Part shown: piece after piece, positions 25,005 to 37,450 of the stretch
How the letters are laid out: each line of letters opens with the position of its first letter
How positions within the stretch are numbered: position 1 is the stretch's first letter
Assembly: GCF_047495875.1 (NCBI RefSeq)
Contig: NC_092497.1
Span: 73,416,463-73,480,462, forward strand
Length of the DNA stretch: 64,000 bases
Source: Pithys albifrons albifrons
Taxonomy: Eukaryota; Chordata; Aves; Passeriformes; Thamnophilidae
Direction of reading: 5' to 3'
Translations under genes and position numbers: made by a program
The notes under the pieces: generated by a model
What the model was told of the DNA's origin: nothing
Database searches by the model: none
Seen by the model: the letters and a program-made list of their open reading frames with translations, nothing else

Positions 25005-26822
25005 AATTTTGCTACTTCTGGTAGGGATAACAAGAAGCAATTCTACAAATACATTAATAACAAAAGGAGGGGCAAGGAAAACCTCCATTCTTTGTTGGAC
25101 TTGGGGGAACACATCTAACAGCAATTAAGAGAAGTCTAAGGTACTTAACATCTGCTTTGCCTCAGTTTTCACCAGCAAGACAGGTGGCCCTCAGGACAAC
25201 CAGTCTCCTGAGCTGGTAGACAGAGACAAGGAGCTGAATAGCCCCTCTGTGTTCCAGGAGGAAATAGTGACTTACTCAGCCATCTGGATCCTCACAAGTC
25301 TATGGGACCAGATGGGATCCACCCTAGGGTGGTGAGGGAGCTGGCAGAAGAGCTTGCCAAACCACCCGTCATCTACCAACAGTCCTGGTTCTCTGGGTTG
25401 GTTCCAGATGATTGGAAATTGGCTAATGTCACCCCAATCCACAAAAAGGGTTGCAAGGAGGACCCAGGCAACCTGTCAGCCTGACCTCGGTGCCTGGCAA
25501 GGTTATGGAGCAGATCATCCTGGTGCAATCACACAGCACTTTCAGGATGGAGAAGGGATCAGACCCAGGCAGCTGGGGTTTAGGAGGGGCAGGTCCTGTC
25601 TGACCAACCTGATCTCTTTTTACGATCAGGTGACCGGCCTGTTGGATGAGGGGAAGGCTGTGGATGTGGTCTATCTGGACTTCAGCAGAGCCTTTGACAC
25701 TGTCTCCCATAACATGCTCCTAGAAAAGCTGGCAGCCCATGACTTGGACAGGGGCACTCTGTGCTGGTTTAGGAGCTGGCTGGATGGCCAGGTCCAGGCA
25801 GTGCTGGTGAACAGGGTTGCATCCAGGTGGAGGCTGATCACTAATGGTGTTCCCCAGGGGTCAGCAGTGGGCCCAGTTTTGTTCAACATCTTTATTGATG
25901 ATTTAGATGAAGGGATTGAGTCCATCATTAGCAAATTTGCAGATGAAACCAAGTTGGGAGGGAATGTTGACCTGCTGGAAGGCAGGAGGGCTTTGTACAG
26001 AGACCTGGATAGGCTGGAGAGATGGGCTGATTCCAATGGGATGAAGTTCAACAAGGCCACATGCCAGGTCCTGAACTTTGGCCACAAGAATGCCATGCAG
26101 GGCTACAGGCTGGGCACAGAGTGGCTGGAGAGCAGCCAGGTGGAAAGAGACCTGGGGGTTTGGATTGACAGGAGGCTGCACATGAGCCAGCAATGTGCCC
26201 AGGTGGCCAAGAAGGCCAATGACATCCTGGCCTGTATCAAGAATAGTGTGGCCAGCAGGATGAGGGAAGTGATCCTTCCCCAGTACTCAGCACTGGTGAG
26301 GCCACACCTTGAGTATTGTGTTCAGTTCTGGGCCCCTCAGTTCAGGAAAGATGTTGAGGTGCTGGAGCAGGTCCAGAGAAGAGCAACAAGGCTAGTGAAA
26401 GGACTTGAGCACAAGTCCATTGAGGAAAGACTGAGGGAGCTCGGGTTGTTTAGCCTAGAGAAGAGGAGGCTCAGGTGAGACGTCATCGCTCTCTACAACT
26501 ACCTGAAAGGGGATTGTAGCCAGGTGGGGATTTATCTCCCACACAACCAGCAGTAGAACAAGAGGGCACAGGCTTAAGCTCTGCCAGGGAAGGTTTAGGT
26601 TGCATATTAAAAAGAAACTCTATACACAGAGACTGGTCAGGCCTTAGAATGCCCTCCCCAGAGGGGTGGTAGATTCACCCTCCCTGGAGGTTTTTAAGAT
26701 GAGACTGGATGTGGCACTCAGTGCCGTGATCTAGTAACACAGTGGTATTGGATCAAGTGTTGGACTTGATGATCTCGGAGGTCTCTTTCAACCCAGTTGA
26801 TTTTATGATTCTATGATTTGTA
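25005..26822 (+). mobile_element. 5'-truncated CR1 LINE
   Basis: A chicken-repeat-1 family non-LTR retrotransposon. It begins inside ORF2 just before the reverse transcriptase (first recognisable codons around 25,030, with FYKYINNKRR) and runs through the RT to the 3' UTR, ending in the typical GATTCTATGATT tail at about 26,800-26,820. 5' truncation is the usual outcome of CR1 target-primed reverse transcription. CR1 is the dominant LINE of birds and other sauropsids, which supports an avian source. The copy is dead, from frameshifts near 25,360 and 25,490-25,530 and a stop at 26,476. Confidence 0.92.
25302..26478 (+). pseudogene. CR1 ORF2 reverse transcriptase remnant
   Basis: The reverse transcriptase domain of CR1 ORF2 would copy the LINE RNA at the nick. 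Motifs in order: GPDGIHPRVV and [17 protein letters not shown] at 25,302-25,450 in one frame; then, in the 374-codon frame at 25,354-26,478, the palm motif [11 protein letters not shown] (about residues 103-113), [14 protein letters not shown] (about 165-178), FADET (about 194-198) and the thumb-side segment ending [18 protein letters not shown]. The catalytic pair normally read as FADD is FADE here, so the second Asp is changed. Frame changes near 25,490-25,530 and a TGA at 26,476 (coding resumes in the same frame after it) show neutral decay. Only codons from about 25,530 onward in the long frame are truly CR1. Confidence 0.88.
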
Positions 26823-29785
26823 GAGTATTTGAGAAGTTCAGTTGTGGGTCAAGGATGCCTGGCTGGTTCTGTATAAGCCAATCTGGTGCAAAGGAGAATA
26901 TACCTGTGTTCAGCTAATTTGTCCTGTGTACTCACCTGTTTGCATGGTGACTAACTCAGGAACATGTGTTCCACAATCAGCTGTCACCAATTTTCTTTCA
27001 TCCTTTATATCCTCCTTGTCCTTCCCTCAGATTTATATGTATTTTGCATGTCATATTTCTCTTTTAACCAGACACATCTCAGCTTTGCTGTCTGTTTATT
27101 CAGGAAAACAGATAATTAGCAATATGGAGGTGAAAAACTTCTTGTGTTTTAAAGAGTACTGTCTCTCCACAGTCAGCTAATCAGAGCTGCTTTGCTCCTA
27201 GGTGATTAAGAATTTGTTTATAGAATGGCTTTCACGTTCATATGTCAGATGTCGTCAGCAGTTGACTAAATATGAAATCTGTGTTTTATTTTGAACTGTT
27301 GCCTTGAGATATAACCCTCACAGACACTAAAGTTACGATCTAATTATTCTCTCCCTCCTTTCATAAGGATCTATTTTTGCAATACTTTTAAGGGAGGAAA
27401 AAGAAAAAAAATAGAAAAAAAAGCACAATACCCTCTTTATTCTGGACCCTGTAACTTTCTGTAGTCAGCATCAGATGTTAAAATAGTTGTTAAAAGCACC
27501 TCAGTAAGGAGAGGGCTAATAGGCTTATAGAAAAGAAAGTAAACCTAAAGCAAGAAAACCTGGACTGAAGAACCCCTAGTGTTACTTGGAAAAAAATTTA
27601 CTGTAAACCCTAGTATCTACTGCTTATTTGCTGAAACCAGTAAACAATTTCACCATCCTTTGCTGAGCATAAGTATAATGCAAACAATGACAATTTTTTG
27701 TAAATTTCACAAGTATCATCCATGTTTGTGGTACTGAGTTTAGAACAAAATTAGAAAGTTTGTGGTGTTTTTGTCACATCTTACTTTATGACAAAAGGAG
27801 CCTTGAACTCATATTAAACATTTGCTGGATTACTTCTGCAGAAACATGTACTTGCCTCCCAATCCAACCAAACAGATAAAAATGTAGTCAATGAGAAAAG
27901 TGATCCATAAAGAGGCAAGGATGGCAGTTTTTCAGCTCAGAACTCCGTAAACACGAACAATATCACAGCAGAGTTGTACCTAGAAATGAGAAGCTGTCCT
28001 GTTGGTCCCTGAAAGCACAAGTTTGTCCAAACACTTTATTTCAGAACATCCCTTAAAGCCTAGAAGAACAAATGAAAGCAATAACTAACAAGACCAAAGA
28101 CCTTTTGTAGTTGTAATTTCAGGTGACAGTTTGTACTTTTATTATTTCTAAAGCAGCTTGTAAGGTACTTCACAACTCTTCTACAATATTTTATATATCT
28201 TTTTGTCAAGTTTTGATTGAATGTCTTATTTTCAGTTGCTTTATTCTGACAATTGTCCACAAAATTCAGGTCAGACTTCTGTCTCAGTGATGTCAAAGTT
28301 AAATCTGCAATAACTTCCATGATTTATTCTTAATCTACCTCAGCTAGAAATCATACTCAGAATCTCATCCTTGTTGAAATTCATTACACCAATTATGTGA
28401 TGGCAACATTTGTCAGTTATGTATTCACTACTTCAATGGAGAATTATTAGGTATATGATGATGCAGTTCTCTTACATGTTAGACAGCAAGGAATAAGGTA
28501 ATGAGAATGTATTGCTATATTCTTTAGCTCATAATCAATGCCCTTTCTAAGAATTTACATCCCTAAAAAGCTCCATACGGATTTAGGTAGTATGTATGTC
28601 TCTGTGTGCATCTGGAATAACTGTACGTGGTTATATGCTTTTTCACATGTTGAAACATGTGAGTCTTTCTTTGCTATGTTTGGGACTTAATGACAAGTCT
28701 TTGTGTTCACAAGCATTAATCCTGCGTGGTGCTAGATACCAATGGCCCTCTCTCCACTGTCACTTGTCATGGAGTAGACTTCCTTTTCGTCCTCTGGGTG
28801 CACTCGCCCTTACTCTTAAGAACAAGTCCCTTCTCCAGGGTGAAAGGTGAGTAAGGCATTGCTCTGCTTTTAGGTGTTCTAATGGTGATCCAATGGCCTT
28901 GTATGCAAAGACACAAATATGGCAGTTTTTATGGCAGCTGCCTATCTTCTAAGTTGTCTTGGGGAAGATCAGATAAGGGGAATTACATGACTTTGGATAG
29001 TTTCACTGTGTTTAAATGACTATGACACTGTTCAGATGGAGCAGTTTTCATAAATACATAGAACATAATATAGTTCATCTAACTGGCATACTATGAATCC
29101 AGTTTTCTGTCCACATGAATCCACCTCTTTTTGGGATATTTATTGGGTCAGGAGGGAGCTGGGTGGGGGCTTTTTTGGGCTCTAATTGCTAATAGAATGA
29201 AATGATTGAAAATATATTCATATAGCATAATTCATCACCATGGCCTCAGATGAAAGGCCACCCTGAAATTTAAGAGGTGGCTGAAATTACTTCAGCTTGT
29301 GAGGAATCTGAGAAGATTACAACTCTCTTCCAAGCAAGGCACACTGATGCTTACAGCCTCCACAACATTAACAGACTGAGAAAGCAAGTGTTTTAGACAA
29401 AGTCAGGATGAGTTCTTCTGTACAGGTCAGTGAAGGTGACACAAGAAATTATAGAGAGGACTACAGGTTACTTAGAGATGACTAGCATGTCATGTTAATG
29501 TGATCATTGTATGGAATAATTGCACTTTATGTCAGCACTTCCAATGGCATGGTCATCATCAGTGAGGTATTTCCCAATACTGAAAAGCTGAAGATATGTC
29601 AGCCCAAACTTCTGTGCAAAATTGTAAAATCAAGTACACTGAATTAATCAATCTGTTGGTTTTCTCTTCTTTCTCTCTGATGATAGAACTGGATAGTGGT
29701 GCCCTCTGGGTTAAAGAGAATTTACCCATCTGCAATCTGCATGCTATAATATTTGCATAGTTGTCACACGCACAAAAGTACTGCA
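26823..29785. other. AT-rich unique DNA, nothing recognised
   Basis: A 112-codon plus frame (26,842-27,180) immediately after the CR1 tail and an 86-codon minus frame (28,060-28,320) show no domain. A-rich runs occur near 27,395-27,422. No repeat family recognised. Confidence 0.45.
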
Positions 29786-29789
29786 TCTC

Positions 29790-31975
29790 TGACACGAAAC
29801 CAAACACAGTGTACAGGCAAACTGGTGGCAGACCCCTGGAACACATGGAAGTTAACTGCTTAAGGTAGGCACTAGACAGCCCGACCAGAGGGGTTGTAAT
29901 ACTGGACCTGATGATCACCAATGTAAACAAACTAACTGGGGACATGAAGAGCCAGCTTGGGATGCAGAAATCACACCCAGGTAGAGTTTGCATCAGGAGA
30001 GATATAGATCAAGACCCTGAATTTTAGGAGGAGTAGTTAGTCAATAGAGCCTTCTGGGAAAGTACCCTTAGGAACAAGGGAGCAGAACAGAGCTGTTAGG
30101 TCTTTAAGGGTTCTTTCCATAAAGCATCATAACTCTCAATTCCTATGTATGAGAAAACAGGAAAGAATGTCAAGGGACTGACTTGGATGAGTCAAGCCAA
30201 AGGGTAAGAAGCAAATGCACAGGCAGTGTATGCAGGGGCAGATAACCTGGGAACAGCACACAGACACAATCTGGTTGTGTAGGGATGGGGTAAGTTAAGC
30301 CAAAGCATGTCTGGAGCTGAACTGACATAAAGAATAATAGCTGCAAGAGACATAAAGAATAATAGCTGTAGATATGTCAGCTATAACAGGAGGGTCAAAG
30401 AAAGCATAACCCCACTGATGAATATAAGTGGCAAACTGGTAACTATGGACAAAGAGAAAGCTGAAGTTCTCAACAATTTTTTTTTCCTCAGTCTGCACTG
30501 CAGCCTCTCTTCCCACACCTCTCGAGTGGTTGGATATCAGGATGACAACTGAGGCATGAAAGTCAGATGAAGTCTCAGAAAACTGAAAAAAGGAAAACAT
30601 TGTACCCATCTTTGAAAGGCAGAAAGGAGGACCCTATGACCTACCAACAGAGCAGTCTCCCCTCTGTGCCTGGGAAGATAATTGAACAGATACTCCTAGA
30701 AGCTATGTTGAGGCATGTGGAGGACAGGGAGGTGATTGACGACAGACAGCATGGCTTCAGCAACAGCAAGTCCTGCCTGACCAAATTAGTGGCCTTCCCT
30801 AATTGAGTGACTACTTCAGTGGACAAGGAAAAGGCCACAGGAGTCATTTATCTGGACCGCTGTAAATCCTTTGACAGAGTTCTTCACCACATCTTTCTCC
30901 CTAAACAGGAAAGAGATGGATTTGATGAGTGTACTGTTCTGTGGATGGATGGGCATGTACAGAGAGTAGTGGTCAACAGCTCAGTGTCTAGATAGAGATC
31001 AGTGATAAGTCCCACAGTGATATTGGGGCCAGTGTTATTTAATACCTTCATCAGCAATACAGACAGTAGGATTCAGTGTGCTCTCAGCAAATTTGCTGGT
31101 GACAACAAGCTGAGTGGTACAGCTGACCCAACAGAAGGACAGGATGCCATCCAGAGGAACTTAGAAAAAGTTGAAAAGTGGACCTATGAGAACCTCATGA
31201 ATTTGAAGAAGTCCAGGTGTAAGGCGCTGTGTCTGGATCAAGGACAGATACAAGCTAGGCAGAGAGTGAATTGAGAGAAGCCTTGCAGAGAAGGACCTGG
31301 AGGTTTTCATAGATGAAAAGCTGGACATGAGCTCACAGTGTATGCTTGCAGCCCAGAAGTTCAAGTACATCCTGGGCTACATTAAGATAGGTTTGGCCAG
31401 CATGTTGTGGGAGGTGATTCTCTCCCTTTACTCTGCCCTCATGAAATTCCACCTGGAGTACTGCATTCAGGTCTGTCTTCAGTATAAGAAGGATATAGAC
31501 CTGTTGGATTGAATCTAGATTAAGGTCATGAAGATGATCAGAGGGCTGGAGTACCTTTCCTATGAAGACAGGCTGAGAGAGCTGGGGTTGTTGACCACAC
31601 AGAACAGAAGGCTTTGGGAAGAACCTCCTGTGGGCTTCTGGTCCCTTAGAGAAGGCTTATGAAAAGGAGAGGTACTTTTTATACAGGCAACTAATGACAG
31701 GACAAGGGGTAATGGTTCTAAACTGACAGAGGGTAGGATTAGATTGGATATTGGGAAGAAACTTTTTACTGTGAGGGTGGTGAAGCACTGAAAAAGGGTG
31801 CCCAGAGAAGTTGTGGATGCCCCATCCATGAAGTGTTCAATGGCAGGTTGGATAGGGCCTTGAGCAATCTGACCTAGTGAGTGGCATCCCTCCCTAAGGC
31901 AGACAGTTGGACCTGAATGATCTTTAGGTTCCCTTCTATCCCTGACCATTTTATGGTTCTATGATTCATTCTATT
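29790..31975 (+). mobile_element. Older, diverged CR1 LINE copy
   Basis: A longer but more decayed CR1. The upstream part (about 29,790-30,130) resembles the end of the endonuclease domain. The middle carries reverse transcriptase fragments in changing frames, and the 3' end has the CR1 terminal context with GGTTCTATGATTCATTCTATT near 31,954-31,974. A 27-bp duplication (copies starting about 30,322 and 30,349) lies in the linker. The divergence and number of breaks are greater than in the 25-kb copy, so it probably belongs to an older CR1 subfamily. The 5' edge is uncertain by one or two hundred bases. Confidence 0.8.
30567..31620 (+). pseudogene. CR1 reverse transcriptase remnant (fragmented)
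   Basis: RT motifs appear in consecutive broken frames: [20 protein letters not shown] and [15 protein letters not shown] (30,567-30,806), VIYLDRCKSFDRV (30,807-30,995, where the palm motif has lost its consensus), ILGPVLFNTFIS and SKFAGDNKLSG (31,002-31,274), then the C-terminal part with a stop after KDIDLLD (31,510) and coding-like sequence to about 31,620. FAGD replaces FADD, so a catalytic aspartate is missing. Several internal stops make this non-functional. Confidence 0.8.
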
Positions 31976-31979
31976 CTCT

Positions 31980-33290
31980 AAAGATAAGCACAAGTTTCTA
32001 AAAAAAATAGAGACGGAAATTTGTACTTGTTATTGTAAATTAATTTGGTTTGCTCAACTTATGTCTCAAAGGACAAGGTAAGGATAAGAAATAAACTTCT
32101 CAGACTGAATTTATTGGACTGCATTTAGAGACTGGGTACTCTTTTTGAAATGTAAAACAGCAGCTTGTTATTCTTACCCAACTCTTCTAGAAATATAAAC
32201 ACAATGTTGGTTTCAATAAGGTAGATGAAGACCCATGAAAGGGTCAGTTGGGTCTTTCTTTTGCCAATGGACATTTAGAGCATTCTTCATTTAAGAATAT
32301 GTAAAGACAGTTAGAATGGAAGAAGTACAATTACTTCAGAATCTTCGGTCCGCAGAAACTGTATCAGACTGGAGAGAGTCCTTATTTTGAGCTGGAACAG
32401 CCAATGTTACTCATGAGAAATGCTGACCTCAGTTTAATAAAAAACGCCCCTCCTGCCTCACCCCGAGTTTCTTGCAATTGCTATTGGGGTACCTGACTTC
32501 AAAATGTAGTCCCCTAGTTTTTTGCACAAATGTAATTTCCCTCAGCAATTTTTCTGCTATGTTTCTTCAGGGTTTCTCCTGTGGTTGCCCAGGACTCCAA
32601 AAGCTTGGTAATTTTAAGCACCTAAGGGCAAATTTTACTGCACTCTGTCCCACATGAAAGGTCTTACCCAACAGACATTCTTATTACATTTTTTCTGGAT
32701 TAGACCTGGAGCAACTTAAAGACAACTAGAGCTCTGACACAATGCGCAAGAAGAGTATTGTACCAAGAATTTTGTAGTTCATGTTCTCTAAAACCTAGAT
32801 CACAAAAGGGTATTTGAACACTATTCCTGTGATACGACCCTGGCCATCATACTCTAGGATATTCTTACTGTTTTGTACTGTGTCAGCTTCTTTGAAGCAC
32901 AAATAGTCACCAGGAGGAGAAAGAATGTGTTTTCAAATCATTATGTCTAGGTTTTCTATGTAAGAGAAAGAAGAGAGAGATTCCAATTTCTTCTCTAAAA
33001 AGCACTTAAAACCTAACTCAGAGTTCTTAAAACAGTCAAGTCCAAAGGCCTTTTCTTCTAATTTTTTGCCTATCTCATTCTTTCTGTGATTTCATATTCA
33101 AATTTACTTCTTTTGCTTTATACCTTGCATTAATTCCAAGTGATGAATGAAGTTAACGAGAAATTTTCATCCCACTGTGGTGCAGATTTAATGCTTGCTT
33201 AACAGCTTGGAGAAAGCCTGTCTGGTATTGAGAGCAAAGAGAATGCATAGGCTTTTCCAAAGGTAAGGGTTATAAAAATAAATTGCCAAC
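31980..33290. other. AT-rich unique DNA, nothing recognised
   Basis: No open frame above 61 codons and no recognisable repeat. Sequence is unremarkable. Confidence 0.45.
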
Positions 33291-33299
33291 AACTTTACC

Positions 33300-33715
33300 A
33301 CTGTGTGTTTCTCAGGGGTTGAGCTGACACTAGTACATTATGCATGTTGGTTTTTTAAAGGCACTAATTATTTTATATTATGTTTATTAAGCCCTCTAAA
33401 TCATTGCTATTCACTAGCTACCCAAATTCCTCAAGTGCAAGCAAAAGAAATAAAGGTCATCCATGGCTTTGACATGCTTTTGATGAATACGGTCTGTGTA
33501 ACATTTACCACAACTCAGAACAGAAGCCAGTATTTCAGCAAAGCCTGTTATTGTTCATTAGTACAGAGAGTGTGCAATAAATACAATAAAGATTGCTCAG
33601 TTAACTGTATCTTTGTCATCCAAAGCAGCTCCATGAATAACTACAGGGATTTGTCTGTGAATGACTTATTTGCTTGCTGCCTAATAAATAACATGTAATT
33701 AGGTTAATATATTGT
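33300..33715. promoter_or_regulatory. Candidate conserved non-coding element (or uncharacterised open frame)
   Basis: A repeat-free stretch with many homeodomain-type cores (ATTA, TAAT) and TATGCA motifs. A 131-codon plus frame (33,303-33,698) covers nearly all of it, but its translation lacks domain features and has scattered Cys and Asn as expected of a random frame. I favour a conserved regulatory stretch over a gene. No alignment was possible. Confidence 0.25.
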
Positions 33716-34049
33716 TTCCTAGTTATGCTAGCAATGTAGTGAAGTAAAACAAAAGGGTGATTTCAGATATAAAAGAATAGTAGATAATTTTAACACTATC
33801 CCTTAAAGTACTCAGACTCATTATGTATGGTTTAAACTGCTGGGAGGTCTATGTGTAAAGGAAAAGCAGGAAATAGGTTTAATGAGGTTTTTATTACTCA
33901 GGTCATGAATTATTACACAGGTAGTATAAAACTGTAGCAACTCTTCTGCATGTAAAATTTTCTTCTGTTTGAATAAGTCACCCATGGTGACCTGACACTG
34001 GTGTATGAAAATACACCATGTGAGTCCAGAAGACATTTTACTCAATCTA

Positions 34050-34262
34050 TCAACATTTTTTCAGGAACTCATGTATTTCAGGATCAACAGTGAATGGCAG
34101 TCCATTCTCATCAGCTGGCCTTGCTGGAAATAAATGTGTGATGAAATGCCTTGAAAACACCTCATGACACTCAGAAGAGATGCTTGTTTCCTGTGTGAAT
34201 GTTGAACAGGACATGATGTGTGAGACCAGTGACAAACAAAGCAGAAGGCAAAAAAAATTCAT
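34050..34262 (-). CDS. Small open frame with a signal-peptide-like start
   Basis: A 70-codon minus-strand frame whose first about 19 residues are hydrophobic (MNFFCLLLCLSLV), like a secretion signal. A polar segment with three Cys follows, ending in HEFLKKC and two consecutive stops. The start codon context is weak. The same DNA can instead be read as a splice acceptor (pyrimidine-rich run ending CACACAG, AG at about 34,190-34,189) followed by a terminal exon, in which case the apparent signal peptide is just the polypyrimidine tract translated. I do not recognise the protein. Confidence 0.2.
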   Translation of the reverse strand: MNFFCLLLCLSLVSHIMSCSTFTQETSISSECHEVFSRHFITHLFPARPADENGLPFTVDPEIHEFLKKC

Positions 34263-34483
34263 GAGTTTTTTTTCCTAAGGAAATAATGAATTTTAAGCCA
34301 CCAGTGATATTTTAAAGATTAAAAACTTGTTCAGTAATATGCTTGTATAGTATCATCCTGTTTTACAAGAGTAGATATAGAAAACAGGAATGGTTTTCAG
34401 GATTTTGAGACAGTGCATGTGTCCCTTATGCCAATTTTAGAATTCTTTCACACTTGGGTATCTTTAGATATCTAGATATTTTT

Positions 34484-34499
34484 AGATATCTAGATATCT
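34484..34499. repeat. Perfect 16-bp palindrome with adjacent near copy
   Basis: AGATATCTAGATATCT is its own reverse complement. An incomplete copy (AGATATCTAGATAT) lies at 34,466-34,479, giving a local tandem of cruciform-capable AT-rich units. No function is implied. Confidence 0.9.
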
Positions 34500-35139
34500 G
34501 AGTAGAAGAGTGGTTTTCCCTTAGTCACATGCAATTTTTCTCTTCTAGTGCAAATACCTTATTTTTTTGCCTAATGCCATAAACTGTATGAATTTTCAAA
34601 CAAGGTCATATATAGCAAAAAGATCAAATTCAATTATGCTTTGCAGTCAAAAACATATTGAGATGGTTTCTCCAAATTTGTTCATGCTGCCAGAGGAATT
34701 ACAAGTGAGCTTTAAAAAACACTGGCACAGATCTTCTGGACCTTCTCCTTCAGTAGCATCTTGGTTCATGTTTGCTAAGACTGTTTATAAAAGATATCAA
34801 AGATTCAATACTTGGTCCTAACCAGACTGAAAGGACTTGCCTGTGGAAGTCACTGCCTCACACAACAAGCACTTTCCCTGCCCCATGCTTCCAAGGCAGT
34901 GTGGCCCCAGCTGTTGTCAGAGGCCAGAAGACAGGATAATGTAGTCATAATCAGAGCAGGCTGTTGATTGAGTTTTTTTAAATAAAAATGAAAATGGAAG
35001 GAGATGTATCGGCTGACTGGTAATGAACTGGATTTGTCCACATTAATGTTGGTTCCTATCATCTGTGGAAGGGACTGCCCCAAGAACACGGGCCATCTTG
35101 ATTGAATGAGGCTTCATTGGTGGGTGTCAGCTCTCTTGC

Positions 35140-35686
35140 TGTCACTGCTGAGTGTGGCTGAGATAGAGTTAATGTTGTGTATGGTAGCCTACAATGTGCT
35201 GGGGTTTTATTTTTTTGTCTAAAACGTTATTGATACACCAATGTTTTGTCTGTTGCTGAAAAATACTTGTACACCTTCAAGGTCCTTGCTGTTTTCCCTT
35301 CTGTTCCCAAAGTCAGCAGGCTTGGGATAGTTAAGAAACCGAGAGAAGACATAGCTTACCAAAACTGTCAAAGAGATATCTTACGCCATAATTTGCCGTG
35401 CTCAGCAACAAAAGTTCAAGGAGAGGAGGAAGACAGGGAAGACATTTGCGGTTCTAGTGTCTGTCTTCCCAACTAGCTTTTATGTGTGATGAAGCTCTGC
35501 TTTCCAGGGAAAGGCTGGACACCTGTCTACCCATGGCAAGTAGTGCATAAATTCCTTTTTTTATTTTGCTTTACCTATTAAACTGTCTTTATCTTGATTC
35601 GGAAGTTGCTCACCTTTTTTCTATTGTATCCCCATCCCACCCAACTGTGTGGGTGCTCAGTTGTTCACTAGAGTCAACCCACTACA
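35140..35686 (+). repeat. Solo LTR of an avian ERVL-type retrovirus
   Basis: The start (TGTCACTGCTGAGTGTGGCT, followed by GAGATAGAGTTAAT), a middle with TGCTCAGCA, then TGTCTTCCCAACTAG, GTGATGAAGCTCTGCTTTCC and the ending CTATTAAACTGTCTTTATC plus a GC-rich tail closing in ACTACA together match the well-known avian ERVL LTR architecture. ATTAAA near 35,578 is the polyadenylation signal. No internal retroviral sequence follows, so it is a solo LTR left by recombination between two LTRs. It is moderately diverged and lacks a clear TATA box, so it is old. Confidence 0.8.
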
Positions 35687-35689
35687 GTG

Positions 35690-36225
35690 TCCTTGTAAGG
35701 CTGGGACAAGTAATATGAGTTTTTAGAAAAGCAAATCATAACTCCAACCTGAGTCCTGGGATTCCTTCAGCTTCTTTTGACTCTTACATGGTATGTGTTT
35801 TGCACCTACAATCTATTCTCAGCAATTTGAAAATCAACTTGTATTCCCCAGAGAGTGGCTACAGGCAACTGGATCTACCAAGGCTGCTTTGAACATCGAG
35901 CCTTAAGGCTCTGGCAAATGCACCAAGGTGTGGAATTTTAGAGGTAACATTGTTCCTTTTGTCCTTGCTTCACCCAACTGGATTTACCAACAACTACTAA
36001 TCACTGTATAGCCTATATCTCATGCTGTTCTCCCAGTCCTGTGCATTGCCAGAGGCACAAAGGGACAGATGGGGAAAGGTGATCCACTCACAGGTTGAAG
36101 TGAAATGGCAGGTCAGTTCTTCAGTGGGTTTAGAATAGGCAGGAGTAGAAAATATGACTTTGATGTGCAACATGTGATGTTTTGAAATCTGCTGTGTACC
36201 TAGTTTGTGAACAAGCCTATGTTAA
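35690..36225. other. Unique DNA, nothing recognised
   Basis: No notable open frame or repeat. Confidence 0.4.
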
Positions 36226-36229
36226 CCAC

Positions 36230-37450
36230 TCAATCACTTGCTTTCCAAATATCTTCAGTTACTTTTCATGGACTACTTAGTAAATGACTGATTTTAAGGC
36301 ATGTCTAGCCTGCTTAATAATAGCATTATTTAAAGCTGTGGGTTACTTTAGGTAAAGTTGTTATAGATTTTTCATAGGGAGCTGAATCAAACCTTAGTTA
36401 AGACATGCATTGCCTGACCTTCAACAGGTATGATTTATAATTAATTAATATATTATTTAGGGGAAGTGACCCATTTATTGTCCCACTGCAAGCTGATCCT
36501 CCCCGTGTATAACTCCTGTCAACAGTGGTTTAAGATTTGTTTATTTAAATCCTCTAGACAGCCATCTATTATGAATTTCACATGATGTCCTTTTCCTCAG
36601 CTGCCTGCATGAGCAAATTTGAAATATATGGGTGTACACACAAATGCACATAGGACTGTCCGTTCAAGGCCAAGTTTCTCTGAAAAGAAGAATCTGAAAA
36701 TATGCCTTGTAAAAACTTTTCACTACTCTCCATCTTCTCTTTATACTTTTGCACACAGTGAAAAGGACCAAGATGACCCCTCTTCAGTGTTTAAAGTACA
36801 TCCAATGCCAGTTCAGGGAAGTCAGTGCTAGAGAGCTGCTGAAGCAGAATGAATCAGAATAGGACAGGAGTATTTGTTTAAATGTTTTGTTAATGTACTT
36901 TAATGAAGTGTTTATATTAGTGTCTGTGTTAATTCCATATTTATTAGCTAAAATTCAACAATGTGATCAAGTAAGGGCATAATGTAACACTGTTCACAGC
37001 CCCCTTACTTCATCAGCAATAGCTCCTAAACTTGAAGTTAAGCACATATTTAAGAAACTTACTGCCTCTTTAATGAATATGTTTTGTTTAAGGTTATTGA
37101 GAATTAGTAATTTTCCAAGCTAAGTATTCTCCCTTCCCTCCAGGTCCCTTCATATCCTGTGTTTGCCACCGTCCATGAAATGATTAATCAAGGGGGAAAA
37201 ATGTATCTTCTAATTAACACAGACATTGTAAACAGAATAGTGGCATTCCTTAGTGCAATAAGACAGCTAATTGTTTCCTCTCTATTGTAGAAGAGGCAAT
37301 TGCAGAGACAGGGAAGAAAGCTTTCTCTATTGCACTGAAGGGGTTGTGCACCATTTATCAAGCTGACTGCTCTGTCATATCAGTGGAAGGACCCTGGAGA
37401 GCCCTGACCATGAGATTGAAGGTTGGTACCAATTTACTGAAACACAAATG
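36230..37450. promoter_or_regulatory. Cluster of candidate conserved non-coding elements
   Basis: Two stretches (about 36,230-36,620 and 37,140-37,450) are repeat-free, rich in ATTA/TAAT and TTTAAA-type cores and have the texture of vertebrate enhancers; AT-rich filler lies between. They sit next to the exon-like segment at 37,880-38,060, as would fit intronic enhancers. Inference only. Confidence 0.25.

Noticed and set aside
29559..29993. 144-codon minus-strand frame
   Set aside because: Partly antisense to the decayed CR1 element; no domain features.
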